From contig WFTU01000370.1 in assembly GCA_015485375.1 (NCBI GenBank), positions 1-32,899 on the forward strand: a DNA stretch of 32,899 nt, in the 5' to 3' direction. This document shows positions 17,209 through 25,302 of this stretch, one piece after another (the first letter of the stretch is position 1; each line of letters starts with the position of its first letter). This stretch comes from Paracoccaceae bacterium (GTDB lineage Bacteria; Pseudomonadota; Alphaproteobacteria; Rhodobacterales; Rhodobacteraceae). A program made the translations under genes and the position numbers. Below the pieces are notes generated by a model. That model was not told the origin of the DNA, ran no database searches, and saw only the letters and a list, made by a program, of their open reading frames with translations.

Positions 17209-18015
17209 ATGACACCCCTGATGCCTGACGTCACCGTCAACGGTGAGACAATCCCCTCGGCAGCCATCGCTGCCGAGGCCCAGAACCACAACGCACCGCA
17301 GGACAAGCCCGGCTGGGCGTGGAAAGCGGCCGCGCGGGCAATGGCCATTCGTGCCCTGCTGTTGCAGGAAGGAAAACGGCTCGGTCTTGAAGCCGAGGCG
17401 CAGGAGATCGCGCCCGGCAAGCTGGAAACCGACGACGAGGCCATGGTGCGCTCCGTGCTGGAAGCGCTGATCGAACCGGCGCAGGTGACGGAGGCGCATT
17501 GCCGTGCCTTCTATGACCGCGCACCGGAAAGTTTCCGCGCGCCGAGCCTGTTCCAGCCTGCGCATATTCTGTTTGCAGCCCGTCCCGAAGATGCGGAGGC
17601 ACGGGCCGTGGCCCTGCAGAATGCGCAAAAGGCTTTGGAGGAGGTGACCAGGAACCCCAAATCCTTCGCCAAGGTCGCCAAGGCGCAGTCCGATTGTCCA
17701 TCCAAGGACAATGGCGGTATGCTCGGCCAGATCGGGAGCGGCGATACGGTGCCGGAGTTCGAGGCCGTTCTGGATATTCTGGCAGCCGGAGAAATCCACC
17801 CCGAGCCGGTAGAAACCCGTTTCGGCGTGCATATCATTCGCATGGATGAAAAAGCCGAAGGCGCGATTCTGCCTTTCGAGGCGGTTGAACCCCAGATCCG
17901 CGAGAAGCTGGAGCAGGTTGCCTGGGCCAAGGCGGCGCAGAAACTGACCCGTGATCTTGTGGAAAATGCCGAAATCTCCGGCATTGATTTTGCGACCGGG
18001 AACAAGGCCGCCTGA
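17209..18015 (+). CDS. Cytoplasmic parvulin-type peptidyl-prolyl isomerase in the nar operon
   Basis: The 268-residue protein has an N-terminal helical part (about residues 1-110) and a PpiC/rotamase domain (about 115-215), with the parvulin landmarks PAHILF, GGMLGQIG, PEFE and ETRFGVHIIRMDEK, then a helical tail. This NifM/SurA-like design speeds prolyl isomerisation or holds clients for folding. No signal peptide or membrane segment is visible, so it should act in the cytoplasm, where NarG and NarH fold. It lies 19 bp after narI with its own AAGGAG site, suggesting co-expression. A role in nitrate reductase maturation is inferred. An internal ATG at 17221 is an alternative start. Confidence 0.82.
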   Translation: MTPLMPDVTVNGETIPSAAIAAEAQNHNAPQDKPGWAWKAAARAMAIRALLLQEGKRLGLEAEAQEIAPGKLETDDEAMVRSVLEALIEPAQVTEAHCRAFYDRAPESFRAPSLFQPAHILFAARPEDAEARAVALQNAQKALEEVTRNPKSFAKVAKAQSDCPSKDNGGMLGQIGSGDTVPEFEAVLDILAAGEIHPEPVETRFGVHIIRMDEKAEGAILPFEAVEPQIREKLEQVAWAKAAQKLTRDLVENAEISGIDFATGNKAA

Positions 18016-18016
18016 T

Positions 18017-18048
18017 GTGCTCGGCCCGCGGATGCGGGCCGAACGCAC
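18017..18048. terminator. Palindromic hairpin between converging nar and tpa genes
   Basis: TCGGCCCGC (18021-18029) and GCGGGCCGA (18034-18042) form a 9-bp stem with a 4-nt loop. GTGC/GCAC arms at 18017-18020 and 18045-18048 extend it across a 2-nt bulge. It fills the whole 33-bp gap between two converging stop codons. There is no T-tract on either side, so termination may be weak or factor-assisted. Confidence 0.6.
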
Positions 18049-19365
18049 TCATGCAAGACCGTCCAGTGTTTTGCGGAATTTCTCCATCATTTCGTCGATA
18101 TGGGTTTTCTCCGCGATGAACATCGGGGCGATGATGCCGGTGTCGCCGGTGAATTTGACGTGCATGCCGTTCCAGAACAGGTCTTTTTGCGCCTGACCGC
18201 CGCGCGCGCCCGGTTTTTCACTACTGTGCAAATCCACGCCCGCGATCATGCCGATCCCGCGGATGTCGCGCACCATCGGGTGGTCCTTGAGCGAAAACAC
18301 CGCGTCGAGGAAGTAGTCGGACATCTCGGCGGCGCGTCCGAACAGGTCGTCCTCCTCGAAAATCTCCATCGTTGCCAGTCCGGCGGCACAGGCGGCGGGG
18401 TGGCCGGAGTAGGTGTAACCGTGGAAAAACTCGATTGCGCCGGGGGCGGCCTGATTCATGATGGCGTCATGCACCTTGTCCGATGTCGCCACCGCGCCCA
18501 TCGGGATGGAGCCGTTGGTCAGGGCCTTGGCCATGGTCATGATATCGGGGGTGACGCCGAAGACATCGGTCGCGAATTTGTTGCCGAGGCGGCCGAAACC
18601 GGTGATAACCTCGTCGAACACCAGCAGGATGCCGTTTTCGTCACAGATCTGGCGCAGCCGCTCCAGATAGCCTTTCGGCGGGGTCAGGATGCCGGTGGAA
18701 CCGGCGACCGGTTCGACAAAACAGGCGGCGATGGTCTGGCCGCCGTAGGTATCGACCATGCGTTGCAGGTCGTTGGCGAGTTCCGCGCCGCTTTGCTGCT
18801 GGCCGCGCACGAACAGTTCGTCCTCGCTCCAAGTGTGGCGCATCATCACCACGTTGGGCATGACCGAGGGGAAGGTTTTGCGGTTGTTGACCATGCCGGA
18901 CAGGGACACACCGCCCATATTCACGCCGTGATAGGCCCGTTCGCGCGACACGAAACGGGTGCGGTCGTTGCCGAGCGCCGAGTGGTAGGCCATGACCATT
19001 TTCAGGGCTGTATCAATGGCCTCGGAGCCGGAGTTGACGAAGAAAACGTGGTTGAAATTCTCGGGCAGCAACCGCGCCACCCGTTCGGCCAGCGCGAAGC
19101 TCAGGGGGTGGCCGGAGCCGAAGGGGGCGACATAGGTGAAATCCTGCATGGCGCGATGCACGGCCTCGATAATTTTCGGGTGGCTGTGGCCGGCGGGGGA
19201 GCAGAACAGGCCGCTGGAACCATCGATCACCGTGCCGCCGTGATGGTCGGTCAGGTAGTTGCCGCTGGCCTTGACGATCAGGCGCGGGTCCTGCTTGAAG
19301 CCGCGGTTGTCGGTGAAGGGAATCCAGAATTCGGCAAGCGAGTTTGTTTGCACGTCATAGGCCAT
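18049..19365 (-). CDS. tpa: Class III omega-aminotransferase, probable taurine:pyruvate aminotransferase
   Basis: The PLP enzyme has 438 residues from ATG 19365 (GGAG 7 nt upstream); an earlier frame start at 19545 would run through the regulator gene and is rejected. The fold-type I landmarks are GSEAIDTALK (phosphate binding), YHGVNMGGVSLSG, FDEVITGFGRLG (Asp contacting the PLP nitrogen) and the Schiff-base Lys280 in AKALTNG. Overall it resembles omega-amino acid:pyruvate aminotransferases such as beta-alanine:pyruvate aminotransferase, and also Tpa. The taurine reading comes from context: a divergent MocR regulator, xsc nearby and a TauR-like operator in its promoter. It would convert taurine plus pyruvate to sulfoacetaldehyde plus alanine. 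Confidence 0.83.
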   Translation of the reverse strand: MAYDVQTNSLAEFWIPFTDNRGFKQDPRLIVKASGNYLTDHHGGTVIDGSSGLFCSPAGHSHPKIIEAVHRAMQDFTYVAPFGSGHPLSFALAERVARLLPENFNHVFFVNSGSEAIDTALKMVMAYHSALGNDRTRFVSRERAYHGVNMGGVSLSGMVNNRKTFPSVMPNVVMMRHTWSEDELFVRGQQQSGAELANDLQRMVDTYGGQTIAACFVEPVAGSTGILTPPKGYLERLRQICDENGILLVFDEVITGFGRLGNKFATDVFGVTPDIMTMAKALTNGSIPMGAVATSDKVHDAIMNQAAPGAIEFFHGYTYSGHPAACAAGLATMEIFEEDDLFGRAAEMSDYFLDAVFSLKDHPMVRDIRGIGMIAGVDLHSSEKPGARGGQAQKDLFWNGMHVKFTGDTGIIAPMFIAEKTHIDEMMEKFRKTLDGLA

Positions 19366-19453
19366 GTCGCGTCTCCGGTCAGATGTCAGAAAGGTGTCGC
19401 GGGGCATATTCCCCCGAAATCCGTTTGACACTAGGAGGGGTTTCAGGCTTCTA

Positions 19454-19486
19454 ATAGGGCCAGAGCCAGAACGGAAATAAGTCCAG
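19454..19486 (-). promoter_or_regulatory. Putative TauR/MocR operator A (tpa-tauR)
   Basis: On the minus strand CTGGACTTAT (19486-19477) is followed by CTGGCCCTAT (19463-19454), a direct repeat with a 23-bp period and a 13-bp spacer. A TAGTGT -10-like hexamer lies 20 bp further toward tpa. The first copy resembles the CTGGACYTAA boxes I recall for Rhodobacter capsulatus TauR. The right end is 2 bp from the tauR start codon, suggesting autoregulation as well. Confidence 0.72.
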
Positions 19487-19488
19487 AT

Positions 19489-20955
19489 ATGCCCCTTGTC
19501 GAAGACACCTTTTTCCTCGATCCGAACTTTCAGGGGTCGTTGCAAAGCCAGATCCAGCAGATCGTGGCCTCGGCCATTCTGGCGGGGCGGCTGAAGGCGG
19601 GGGAAAAGCTGCCCTCGTCACGCAAGCTGGCAAAGCATCTGGGGATTTCGCGGATTACGGTGACGCTGGCCTATAACGAGCTGGTGGCCGATGACTATAT
19701 CACGGCCGCCGACCGTTCCGGCTACTACGTTTCCGAGACGGCGCCGACGGTGCCTTTGCCGCCTGTGCGCGGCGAGATGGTGCGCGACAGTGTGGACTGG
19801 TCCAAAGCGGTGCAACGGGATTTTACCGGCGGCAAGCGGGTGGAGAAGAACTACGAATGGCGCAGTTATCCCTATCCGTTTGTCTATGGCCAGCCCGACC
19901 CGACGTTGTTCAATCAGGCGAGCTGGCGGCTGTGTGCCTTGCAGGCGCTGGGCAAGAAGGAATTCGACAGTCTGACCTCGGACTATGCCGAGCGGGACGA
20001 TCCGGAGCTGATCGATTTCATTGTGCGTCACAGCCTGCCGCGGCGCGGTATTCTGGCCAAGCCCGAGCAGGTTCTGGTGACGGTCGGCGCGCAGAATGCC
20101 CTGTGGATGGCGGCGCAGATCTTGCTGAACCGGGAGCGCACGGCGGTTTACGAGAACCCCGGCTATCACGGCCTGCGCGAGACTTTGCGCTATAGCGGCT
20201 GCAAGCGGGTTCCGGTGCAGATCGACGAACAGGGCCTGCCGCCGGAGGCGCTGCCGCAGGATTTCGACGTTCTGTTCACCACGCCAAGCCACCAGTGCCC
20301 GACCACGATCACCCTGCCGATGGAGCGGCGGCATGCCTTGTTGCGTATGGCGCGCGAGCGGGATTTCCTGATTGTCGAGGATGACTATGAATTCGAGATG
20401 AGTTTCCTCAAATCCCCGTCGCCGGCGCTCAAGTCGCTGGATAAGGAGGGGCGGGTGATCTACGTCGGCAGCTTTTCCAAATCGTTGTTTCCGGGGTTGC
20501 GGCTGGGCTATCTGGTCGGCTCGGAACCGTTTATCCGGCAGGCCCGCGCGCTGCGATCCGCCGTGCTGCGCCATCCGCCCGGACATGTGCAGCGGACCAC
20601 GGCCTATTTTCTGGGGCTCGGCCACTACGACGCGATGATCAAGCGGATGCGGAGCGTGTTTCACAAACGGCGCGAGGTCATGGATGCCGCACTTGCCGAG
20701 TGCGGGCTGAAAGTGGCAGGTAGCGCTTCGTTTGGCGGCTCCAGTTTCTGGGTCGAGGCACCGGAGCATATCGACACAGAAATTCTGGCGCGGGAGCTGG
20801 AAAAGAAAGGCGTGTTGATCGAGGCCGGCAGCCCGTTTTTCGAAGGGGTGGATTGCCCGCGAAACTATTTCCGGCTCGCCTATTCCTCGATAGATGAACG
20901 GAAAATCCCCAAGGGGGTGCGGCTGATCCGCGAAACGCTGGAGGAAATGGCATGA
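19489..20955 (+). CDS. tauR: MocR-family transcriptional regulator, TauR-like
   Basis: The 488-residue protein joins an N-terminal GntR-type winged helix (about residues 12-80; LPSSRKLAKHLGISRITV is the helix-turn-helix) to a C-terminal fold-type I aminotransferase-like domain (about 115-480). The PLP lysine is Lys331 in GSFSKSLFPGLRLG, with VEDDYEFEM and YENPGYHGLRE as further landmarks. MocR proteins use PLP to sense amino compounds; TauR activates taurine genes. The divergent tpa gene and downstream xsc fit TauR. The ribosome site is weak (GGAA about 12 nt upstream) because an operator copy abuts the ATG. Confidence 0.85.
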   Translation: MPLVEDTFFLDPNFQGSLQSQIQQIVASAILAGRLKAGEKLPSSRKLAKHLGISRITVTLAYNELVADDYITAADRSGYYVSETAPTVPLPPVRGEMVRDSVDWSKAVQRDFTGGKRVEKNYEWRSYPYPFVYGQPDPTLFNQASWRLCALQALGKKEFDSLTSDYAERDDPELIDFIVRHSLPRRGILAKPEQVLVTVGAQNALWMAAQILLNRERTAVYENPGYHGLRETLRYSGCKRVPVQIDEQGLPPEALPQDFDVLFTTPSHQCPTTITLPMERRHALLRMARERDFLIVEDDYEFEMSFLKSPSPALKSLDKEGRVIYVGSFSKSLFPGLRLGYLVGSEPFIRQARALRSAVLRHPPGHVQRTTAYFLGLGHYDAMIKRMRSVFHKRREVMDAALAECGLKVAGSASFGGSSFWVEAPEHIDTEILARELEKKGVLIEAGSPFFEGVDCPRNYFRLAYSSIDERKIPKGVRLIRETLEEMA

Positions 20956-20988
20956 CTGGTCTTATTTTGATTCGCCAACTGGCCCTAT
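20956..20988 (+). promoter_or_regulatory. Putative TauR/MocR operator B (xsc)
   Basis: CTGGTCTTAT (20956-20965) and CTGGCCCTAT (20979-20988) repeat operator A with the identical 13-bp spacer and 23-bp period, now facing xsc. A TAGCAT -10-like hexamer sits 17 bp downstream (21006-21011). The first copy begins at the base after the tauR stop codon. Confidence 0.74.
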
Positions 20989-21053
20989 CGTGGTGTCGGG
21001 GGCTCTAGCATACAGGGGGCAACACTCTCTCCATTCAATCGAAGGATTCCGCC

Positions 21054-22832
21054 ATGAAAATGACCACTGAAGAGGCTTTTGTAAAAGTCCTGCAAATGCA
21101 CGGTATCGACAATGCGTTCGGCATTATCGGCTCGGCCTTCATGCCGATTTCCGACAAGTTTCCGCAGGCGGGGATCACATTCTGGGATTGCGCGCATGAA
21201 TATACCGCCGGCATGATGGCCGACGGTTTTGCGCGGGCTTCCGGCAAGATGTCGATGGCGATTGCCCAGAACGGCCCCGGCATTGCCAATCTGGTGACAC
21301 CGGTCAAAACCGCCTACTGGAACCACACGCCGATGCTGCTGGTGACGCCGCAGGCCGCCAACAAAACCATCGGGCAGGGCGGTTTTCAGGAAGTAGAGCA
21401 GATGCGGATGTTCTCGGACTGCGTGGCTTATCAGGAGGAGGTCCGCGACCCCTCGCGCATGGCCGAGGTGCTGAACCGCGTGATCATGAAGGCCAAGCGC
21501 CTGTCTGCGCCGGCGCAGATCAACATTCCGCGCGATATGTGGACGCAGGTGATCGACGTTGACCTGCCCGCGATCGTCGAATTCGAGCGTCCCGCCGGTG
21601 GTGCGCAGGCGATTGCCGAGGCGGCGGCGCTGTTGTCGAACGCCGAGTTCCCCGTGATCCTGAATGGCGCGGGCGTGGTGATCGGTGGCGCTATTGCGGC
21701 GTCGCAGGCGCTGGCCGAGCGGCTGGATGCGCCGGTGTGTTGTGGTTACCAGCACAATGATGCTTTCCCCGGCTCGCACCCGCTGTTTGCGGGGCCGCTG
21801 GGCTACAACGGCTCGCGGGCTGCGATGGAGCTGATCTCCAAGGCCGACGTGGTGCTGGCACTTGGCACCCGTCTCAACCCGTTCTCGACCTTGCCGGGCT
21901 ATGGCATCGACTATTGGCCGCAGGATGCGAGGGTCATTCAGGTAGACATCAACCCCGACCGGATCGGGCTGACCAAACCTGTCACGGTTGGCATTGCGGG
22001 GGATGCGAAACAGGTGGCCGAGTCCATTCTGGCACAGCTTTCCGGCACGGCAGGGGATGCGGGGCGTCAGGAACGTCGCGACCTGATTGCCACCACCAAA
22101 TCGGCCTGGGCGCAGGCGCTGACCTCGATGGATCACGAGGACGACGACGAAGGCACCGACTGGAACCGGCGCGCCCGCGCGGATCGCCCCGATGCGCTGT
22201 CGCCGCGTCAGGCATGGCGGGCGATTCAGGCGTCCTTGCCGAAGGAGGCGATCATTTCGTCGGACATCGGCAATGTCTGCGCCATCGGCAACGCCTATCC
22301 GACCTTCGAGGCGGGGCGCAAATACCTTGCACCCGGTCTGTTCGGGCCGTGCGGGTATAGCCTGCCTGCCATTCTCGGGGCCAAGATCGGGCAACCGGAA
22401 ACGCCGGTGGTCGGTTTTGCCGGTGACGGGGCTTTCGGGATTTCGATGAACGAGATGACCGCCTGCGGGCGTGACGACTGGCCGCCGATCACCATGGTGA
22501 TCTTCCGCAATTACCAGTGGGGCGCCGAGAAACGCAATACCACGCTCTGGTATCACGATAATTTCGTCGGGACGGAACTGGACTATAACGTCTCTTACGC
22601 AGGTATTGCCAAGGCTTGCGGCGTGAACGGGGTGGTTGCCACCACGATGGAAGGGCTGACCGAGGCGCTGGACACGGCCGTCAAGGCGCAGATGGAAAAG
22701 GGCGAGACGACCTTTATCGAGGTCATGCTCAATCAGGAAATGGGCGAGCCGTTCCGCCGCGACGCCATGACCACGCCGGTCGAGGTTGCAGGGATAGATC
22801 CCGCCGATATGCGCCCGCAGAAAGGCGCATAA
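21054..22832 (+). CDS. xsc: Sulfoacetaldehyde acetyltransferase
   Basis: This 592-residue thiamine-diphosphate enzyme is of normal Xsc length. The N-terminal PYR domain carries the activating Glu49 (HEYTAGMMADGFARA). The central domain has the nucleotide-like fold, and the C-terminal PP domain has GDG at 457-459 followed by the NYQWGAEKRNTTLWY stretch characteristic of Xsc. It converts sulfoacetaldehyde and phosphate to sulfite and acetyl phosphate in the cytoplasm. The ATG has AAGGA upstream. It is followed with no gap by an acetate kinase, giving a direct route for acetyl phosphate, and lies behind a TauR-like operator. Confidence 0.96.
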   Translation: MKMTTEEAFVKVLQMHGIDNAFGIIGSAFMPISDKFPQAGITFWDCAHEYTAGMMADGFARASGKMSMAIAQNGPGIANLVTPVKTAYWNHTPMLLVTPQAANKTIGQGGFQEVEQMRMFSDCVAYQEEVRDPSRMAEVLNRVIMKAKRLSAPAQINIPRDMWTQVIDVDLPAIVEFERPAGGAQAIAEAAALLSNAEFPVILNGAGVVIGGAIAASQALAERLDAPVCCGYQHNDAFPGSHPLFAGPLGYNGSRAAMELISKADVVLALGTRLNPFSTLPGYGIDYWPQDARVIQVDINPDRIGLTKPVTVGIAGDAKQVAESILAQLSGTAGDAGRQERRDLIATTKSAWAQALTSMDHEDDDEGTDWNRRARADRPDALSPRQAWRAIQASLPKEAIISSDIGNVCAIGNAYPTFEAGRKYLAPGLFGPCGYSLPAILGAKIGQPETPVVGFAGDGAFGISMNEMTACGRDDWPPITMVIFRNYQWGAEKRNTTLWYHDNFVGTELDYNVSYAGIAKACGVNGVVATTMEGLTEALDTAVKAQMEKGETTFIEVMLNQEMGEPFRRDAMTTPVEVAGIDPADMRPQKGA

Positions 22833-23936
22833 ATGGAGCGGCGCGACGATCCGTGGATTCTGGTGCTGAATGCCGGATCGTCGAGCCTGAAATTCGCCGC
22901 CTATCCGCTTGAGGGCGAGGGCGTTCTGGCATCGGGGCAGGTGGCTGCAATAGGTACCGATGCGGTTTTGCATTTCGGGGGTGCACGTCGGCCCGTATCG
23001 GCACCCGACCACGAAAGCGCAACCGGTATTGTGCTTGCGGCCTTGGAGGGCGCGGAATTCGGGGTGCCCGCCTCGGCAGGCCACCGCGTGGTTCATGGCG
23101 GTGCGCAGACTGATTCTGCTCTGATTACACCGTCCATCCGCCAGTTGATTTCCGAGGCTGCGACACTCGCGCCGCTGCACAATCCGCCCGCGCTTGCGGT
23201 GATTGACGCGCTTGCGGCGCGGTTTCCCACACTGGAGCAGGTGGCCTGCTTCGACACGGCTTTTCACACCGCGAATCCGCCTGAGGCCACGGTGATTCCG
23301 ATTCCGGCAGATCTGCGCGCCAAGGGGATCCGACGCTACGGGTTTCACGGCCTGAGCTATGCCTCTCTGGTGCGCCGGTTCTGCGCGGTGACCGGCGTTC
23401 CGCTGCCGCACCGGTTGTTGGCCTGTCACCTTGGCGCAGGGGCAAGCCTAGCGGGCGTGGTGGATGGGCAGGGCGTGGCGACCACGATGGGGTTCTCGCC
23501 CATGGACGGGCTGGTGATGGCCACGCGGGCGGGGGCGATGGATAGTGGTGTGCTGCTGCACTTGCTGAAAAACGAAGGGTTCGATCCTGACACGCTCGAC
23601 GCGATGCTCAATCGCGAGAGCGGGTTGAAGGCGCTGGGCGGCAGTGCGGATATGAAAACCCTGCTCGACTCACAAGCTCGCGAATCCGCCTTTGCTGTAA
23701 CACATTATTGTTACTGGGCGGCGCGCCATGCGGGTTCGATGATTGCGGCCATGGGGGGGATCGACGGAATCGTGTTTACCGGCGGAATCGGGGAAAATGC
23801 GCCCCGTATCCGCGAAGCCATTGTCGAACACCTGAAATGGTGCGGAATCACAGCGGAAAACACCTGGATTATTGCTTCGGACGAGGAGGGAGAGATCGCC
23901 CATTCCGTGCGCTGTCTGGCAACAAATACCGCCTGA
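22833..23936 (+). CDS. ackA: Acetate kinase
   Basis: This 367-residue member of the ASKHA fold is a little shorter than the usual 400. Landmarks are LNAGSSSLKF (Asn13), GHRVVHGG, FDTAFH (catalytic Asp), RYGFHGLSY, HLGAGAS, the MDGLVMATRAGAMDSG loop and the C-terminal GGIGENAP. The enzyme makes acetate and ATP from acetyl phosphate. Its ATG directly follows the xsc stop, so the two are translationally coupled. That placement implies that acetyl phosphate from sulfonate cleavage yields ATP, whereas xsc more often pairs with phosphotransacetylase. Propionate or another acyl phosphate is possible but less likely here. Confidence 0.9.
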   Translation: MERRDDPWILVLNAGSSSLKFAAYPLEGEGVLASGQVAAIGTDAVLHFGGARRPVSAPDHESATGIVLAALEGAEFGVPASAGHRVVHGGAQTDSALITPSIRQLISEAATLAPLHNPPALAVIDALAARFPTLEQVACFDTAFHTANPPEATVIPIPADLRAKGIRRYGFHGLSYASLVRRFCAVTGVPLPHRLLACHLGAGASLAGVVDGQGVATTMGFSPMDGLVMATRAGAMDSGVLLHLLKNEGFDPDTLDAMLNRESGLKALGGSADMKTLLDSQARESAFAVTHYCYWAARHAGSMIAAMGGIDGIVFTGGIGENAPRIREAIVEHLKWCGITAENTWIIASDEEGEIAHSVRCLATNTA

Positions 23937-23942
23937 AATGAA

Positions 23943-23974
23943 CTGGCCATACCGCAATGAAAAACTGGCCGTAT
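23943..23974 (+). promoter_or_regulatory. Putative TauR/MocR operator C (transport-oxidation operon)
   Basis: CTGGCCATAC (23943-23952) and CTGGCCGTAT (23965-23974) are a direct repeat with a 22-bp period, very like operators A and B. It starts 7 bp after the acetate kinase stop and about 200 bp before the binding-protein gene. A TAGGCT -10-like hexamer is at 23996-24001. The remaining sequence up to 24148 is AT-rich and holds no gene. Confidence 0.65.
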
Positions 23975-24148
23975 GTGGTTGCATTGTGCTTTGGTTAGGC
24001 TAAGGTGTTCTTGCTTGGCGGTGCGACATTCTGTGCAAACTGTCATAAAATCTAAAAATAAGATCACTATAGGGCAATGTACTCGCGTGATCATTCACCA
24101 ACGGCGCGGCATTCGGCTGTGCCACTATTCTCCAGGAGGGAGACTTAC

Positions 24149-25288
24149 ATGACTGAGACAAAAAATGGCGTAAACCGCCGTTCATTCCTGAAAACCGGGA
24201 CGACCGTTGGCGCCGCTGCGCTGGCAACCCCGGCACTCGTGTCGAAGGCGCTTGCGTCCTCGGGCGAGTTGACGCTGCTCGACTGGTCCGACTACTGGCC
24301 GGACGACCTGCTGGCAGGTTTCGAAGCCGAAACCGGTATCAAGGTCAACTATATCGGTGTCGGTTCGAACGAGGAAATCATCAACAAGATGAAAGCCTCC
24401 AACGGTTCGGGTGCCGATATCATCGGGCCGACCAATAACCGTAACCTGCAGTGGGGTCCGCTGGGCTTGCTGCAGCCGTGGGACATGAGCCGCGTGCCGA
24501 TTGATCGTGCAAACCCGGCTATGGCGAAAATCGGGCCGGACGGCTGGGATTTCGGTATGGGTTCCGAGTGGATCCCGCACATTTGGGGTACCGAGGGCAT
24601 GGCATGGCGCACGGATCTCTGGGCACCGGCGTCTGCTGACGGTGTTCCGTCCTATGGCGAGATCTGGGATGATGCCAATGCCGGCAAAACCATGATTCGC
24701 GCACACTCCGGTATGCTTTGTGCCGGTCTCTATATGGAGACCATCGGCGAGCTGGACGAAGGCGCTGTCTGGGCGGCCTACGAGTCGGAAGAGAATTTCC
24801 GCGCTACATGGTCAAAAATCACCGACTGGTGTATCGCCCGCAAAGGCAACCTGAAACTGATCTGGAACGATGCGGACAGCCAGAAAAACGGCCTGCTGAA
24901 TGGCGGCGTCGTGGTTGGCCAGACGTGGGACGGTCCGCCGCTCGCACTGAAAACCGCTGGCGAGCCGGTCACATACCAGGCACCGAAAGAGGGTGCGATG
25001 GCATGGGTAGACGGTCTGGCACTGCCCAAAGGCGCGGTCAACATCGACGAAGCCTATGCGCTGGTCGAATACGCCTACCGTCCGGAAGTTGCCGGCAAGG
25101 CGATCGACAAGCACGGTTACAACTCGCCGATCCTTGGCGCCGACAAGTTCGCAGGCGATGCCTACAAGAAGAACTTCGCCGAAGCCTATCCGGGTGACGC
25201 ACTGGCCAACCTTAACCCGTGGCCGGCCGAGCCGCCCTGGTATGCAGACGTGCGCACCGAATTTGTGAACAAATTCAAAAGCGCATAA
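24149..25288 (+). CDS. PotD/PotF-like periplasmic binding protein with Tat signal
   Basis: The solute-binding protein has 379 residues from ATG 24149 (AGGAGG upstream); a longer frame from 24077 crosses the ribosome site and is rejected. The N-terminus is a Tat signal, NRRSFLKTGTTVGAAALATPAL, so it is exported folded. Aligned by eye with E. coli PotD it keeps Trp46, Tyr49, Trp260, Trp286, Asp288 and the GY near the C-terminus, equivalents of the polyamine aromatic box and Asp257. The distal DDARE segment that grips the second amino group is replaced by RAHSGM (Arg184, His186, Ser187). A mono-amine or zwitterion is therefore more likely than putrescine or spermidine. It is first in a seven-gene operon. 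Confidence 0.82.
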   Translation: MTETKNGVNRRSFLKTGTTVGAAALATPALVSKALASSGELTLLDWSDYWPDDLLAGFEAETGIKVNYIGVGSNEEIINKMKASNGSGADIIGPTNNRNLQWGPLGLLQPWDMSRVPIDRANPAMAKIGPDGWDFGMGSEWIPHIWGTEGMAWRTDLWAPASADGVPSYGEIWDDANAGKTMIRAHSGMLCAGLYMETIGELDEGAVWAAYESEENFRATWSKITDWCIARKGNLKLIWNDADSQKNGLLNGGVVVGQTWDGPPLALKTAGEPVTYQAPKEGAMAWVDGLALPKGAVNIDEAYALVEYAYRPEVAGKAIDKHGYNSPILGADKFAGDAYKKNFAEAYPGDALANLNPWPAEPPWYADVRTEFVNKFKSA

Positions 25289-25302
25289 GCAAGTCTGAAA
25301 TC

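Noticed and set aside
19366..19545. Extended N-terminus of the aminotransferase up to 19545
   Set aside because: The extension overlaps the operator and the start of tauR, has no family similarity, and the ATG at 19365 has a good GGAG site.
24077..24148. Upstream start for the binding protein
   Set aside because: It would place the AGGAGG ribosome site inside the coding region and hide the Tat signal behind 24 unrelated residues.
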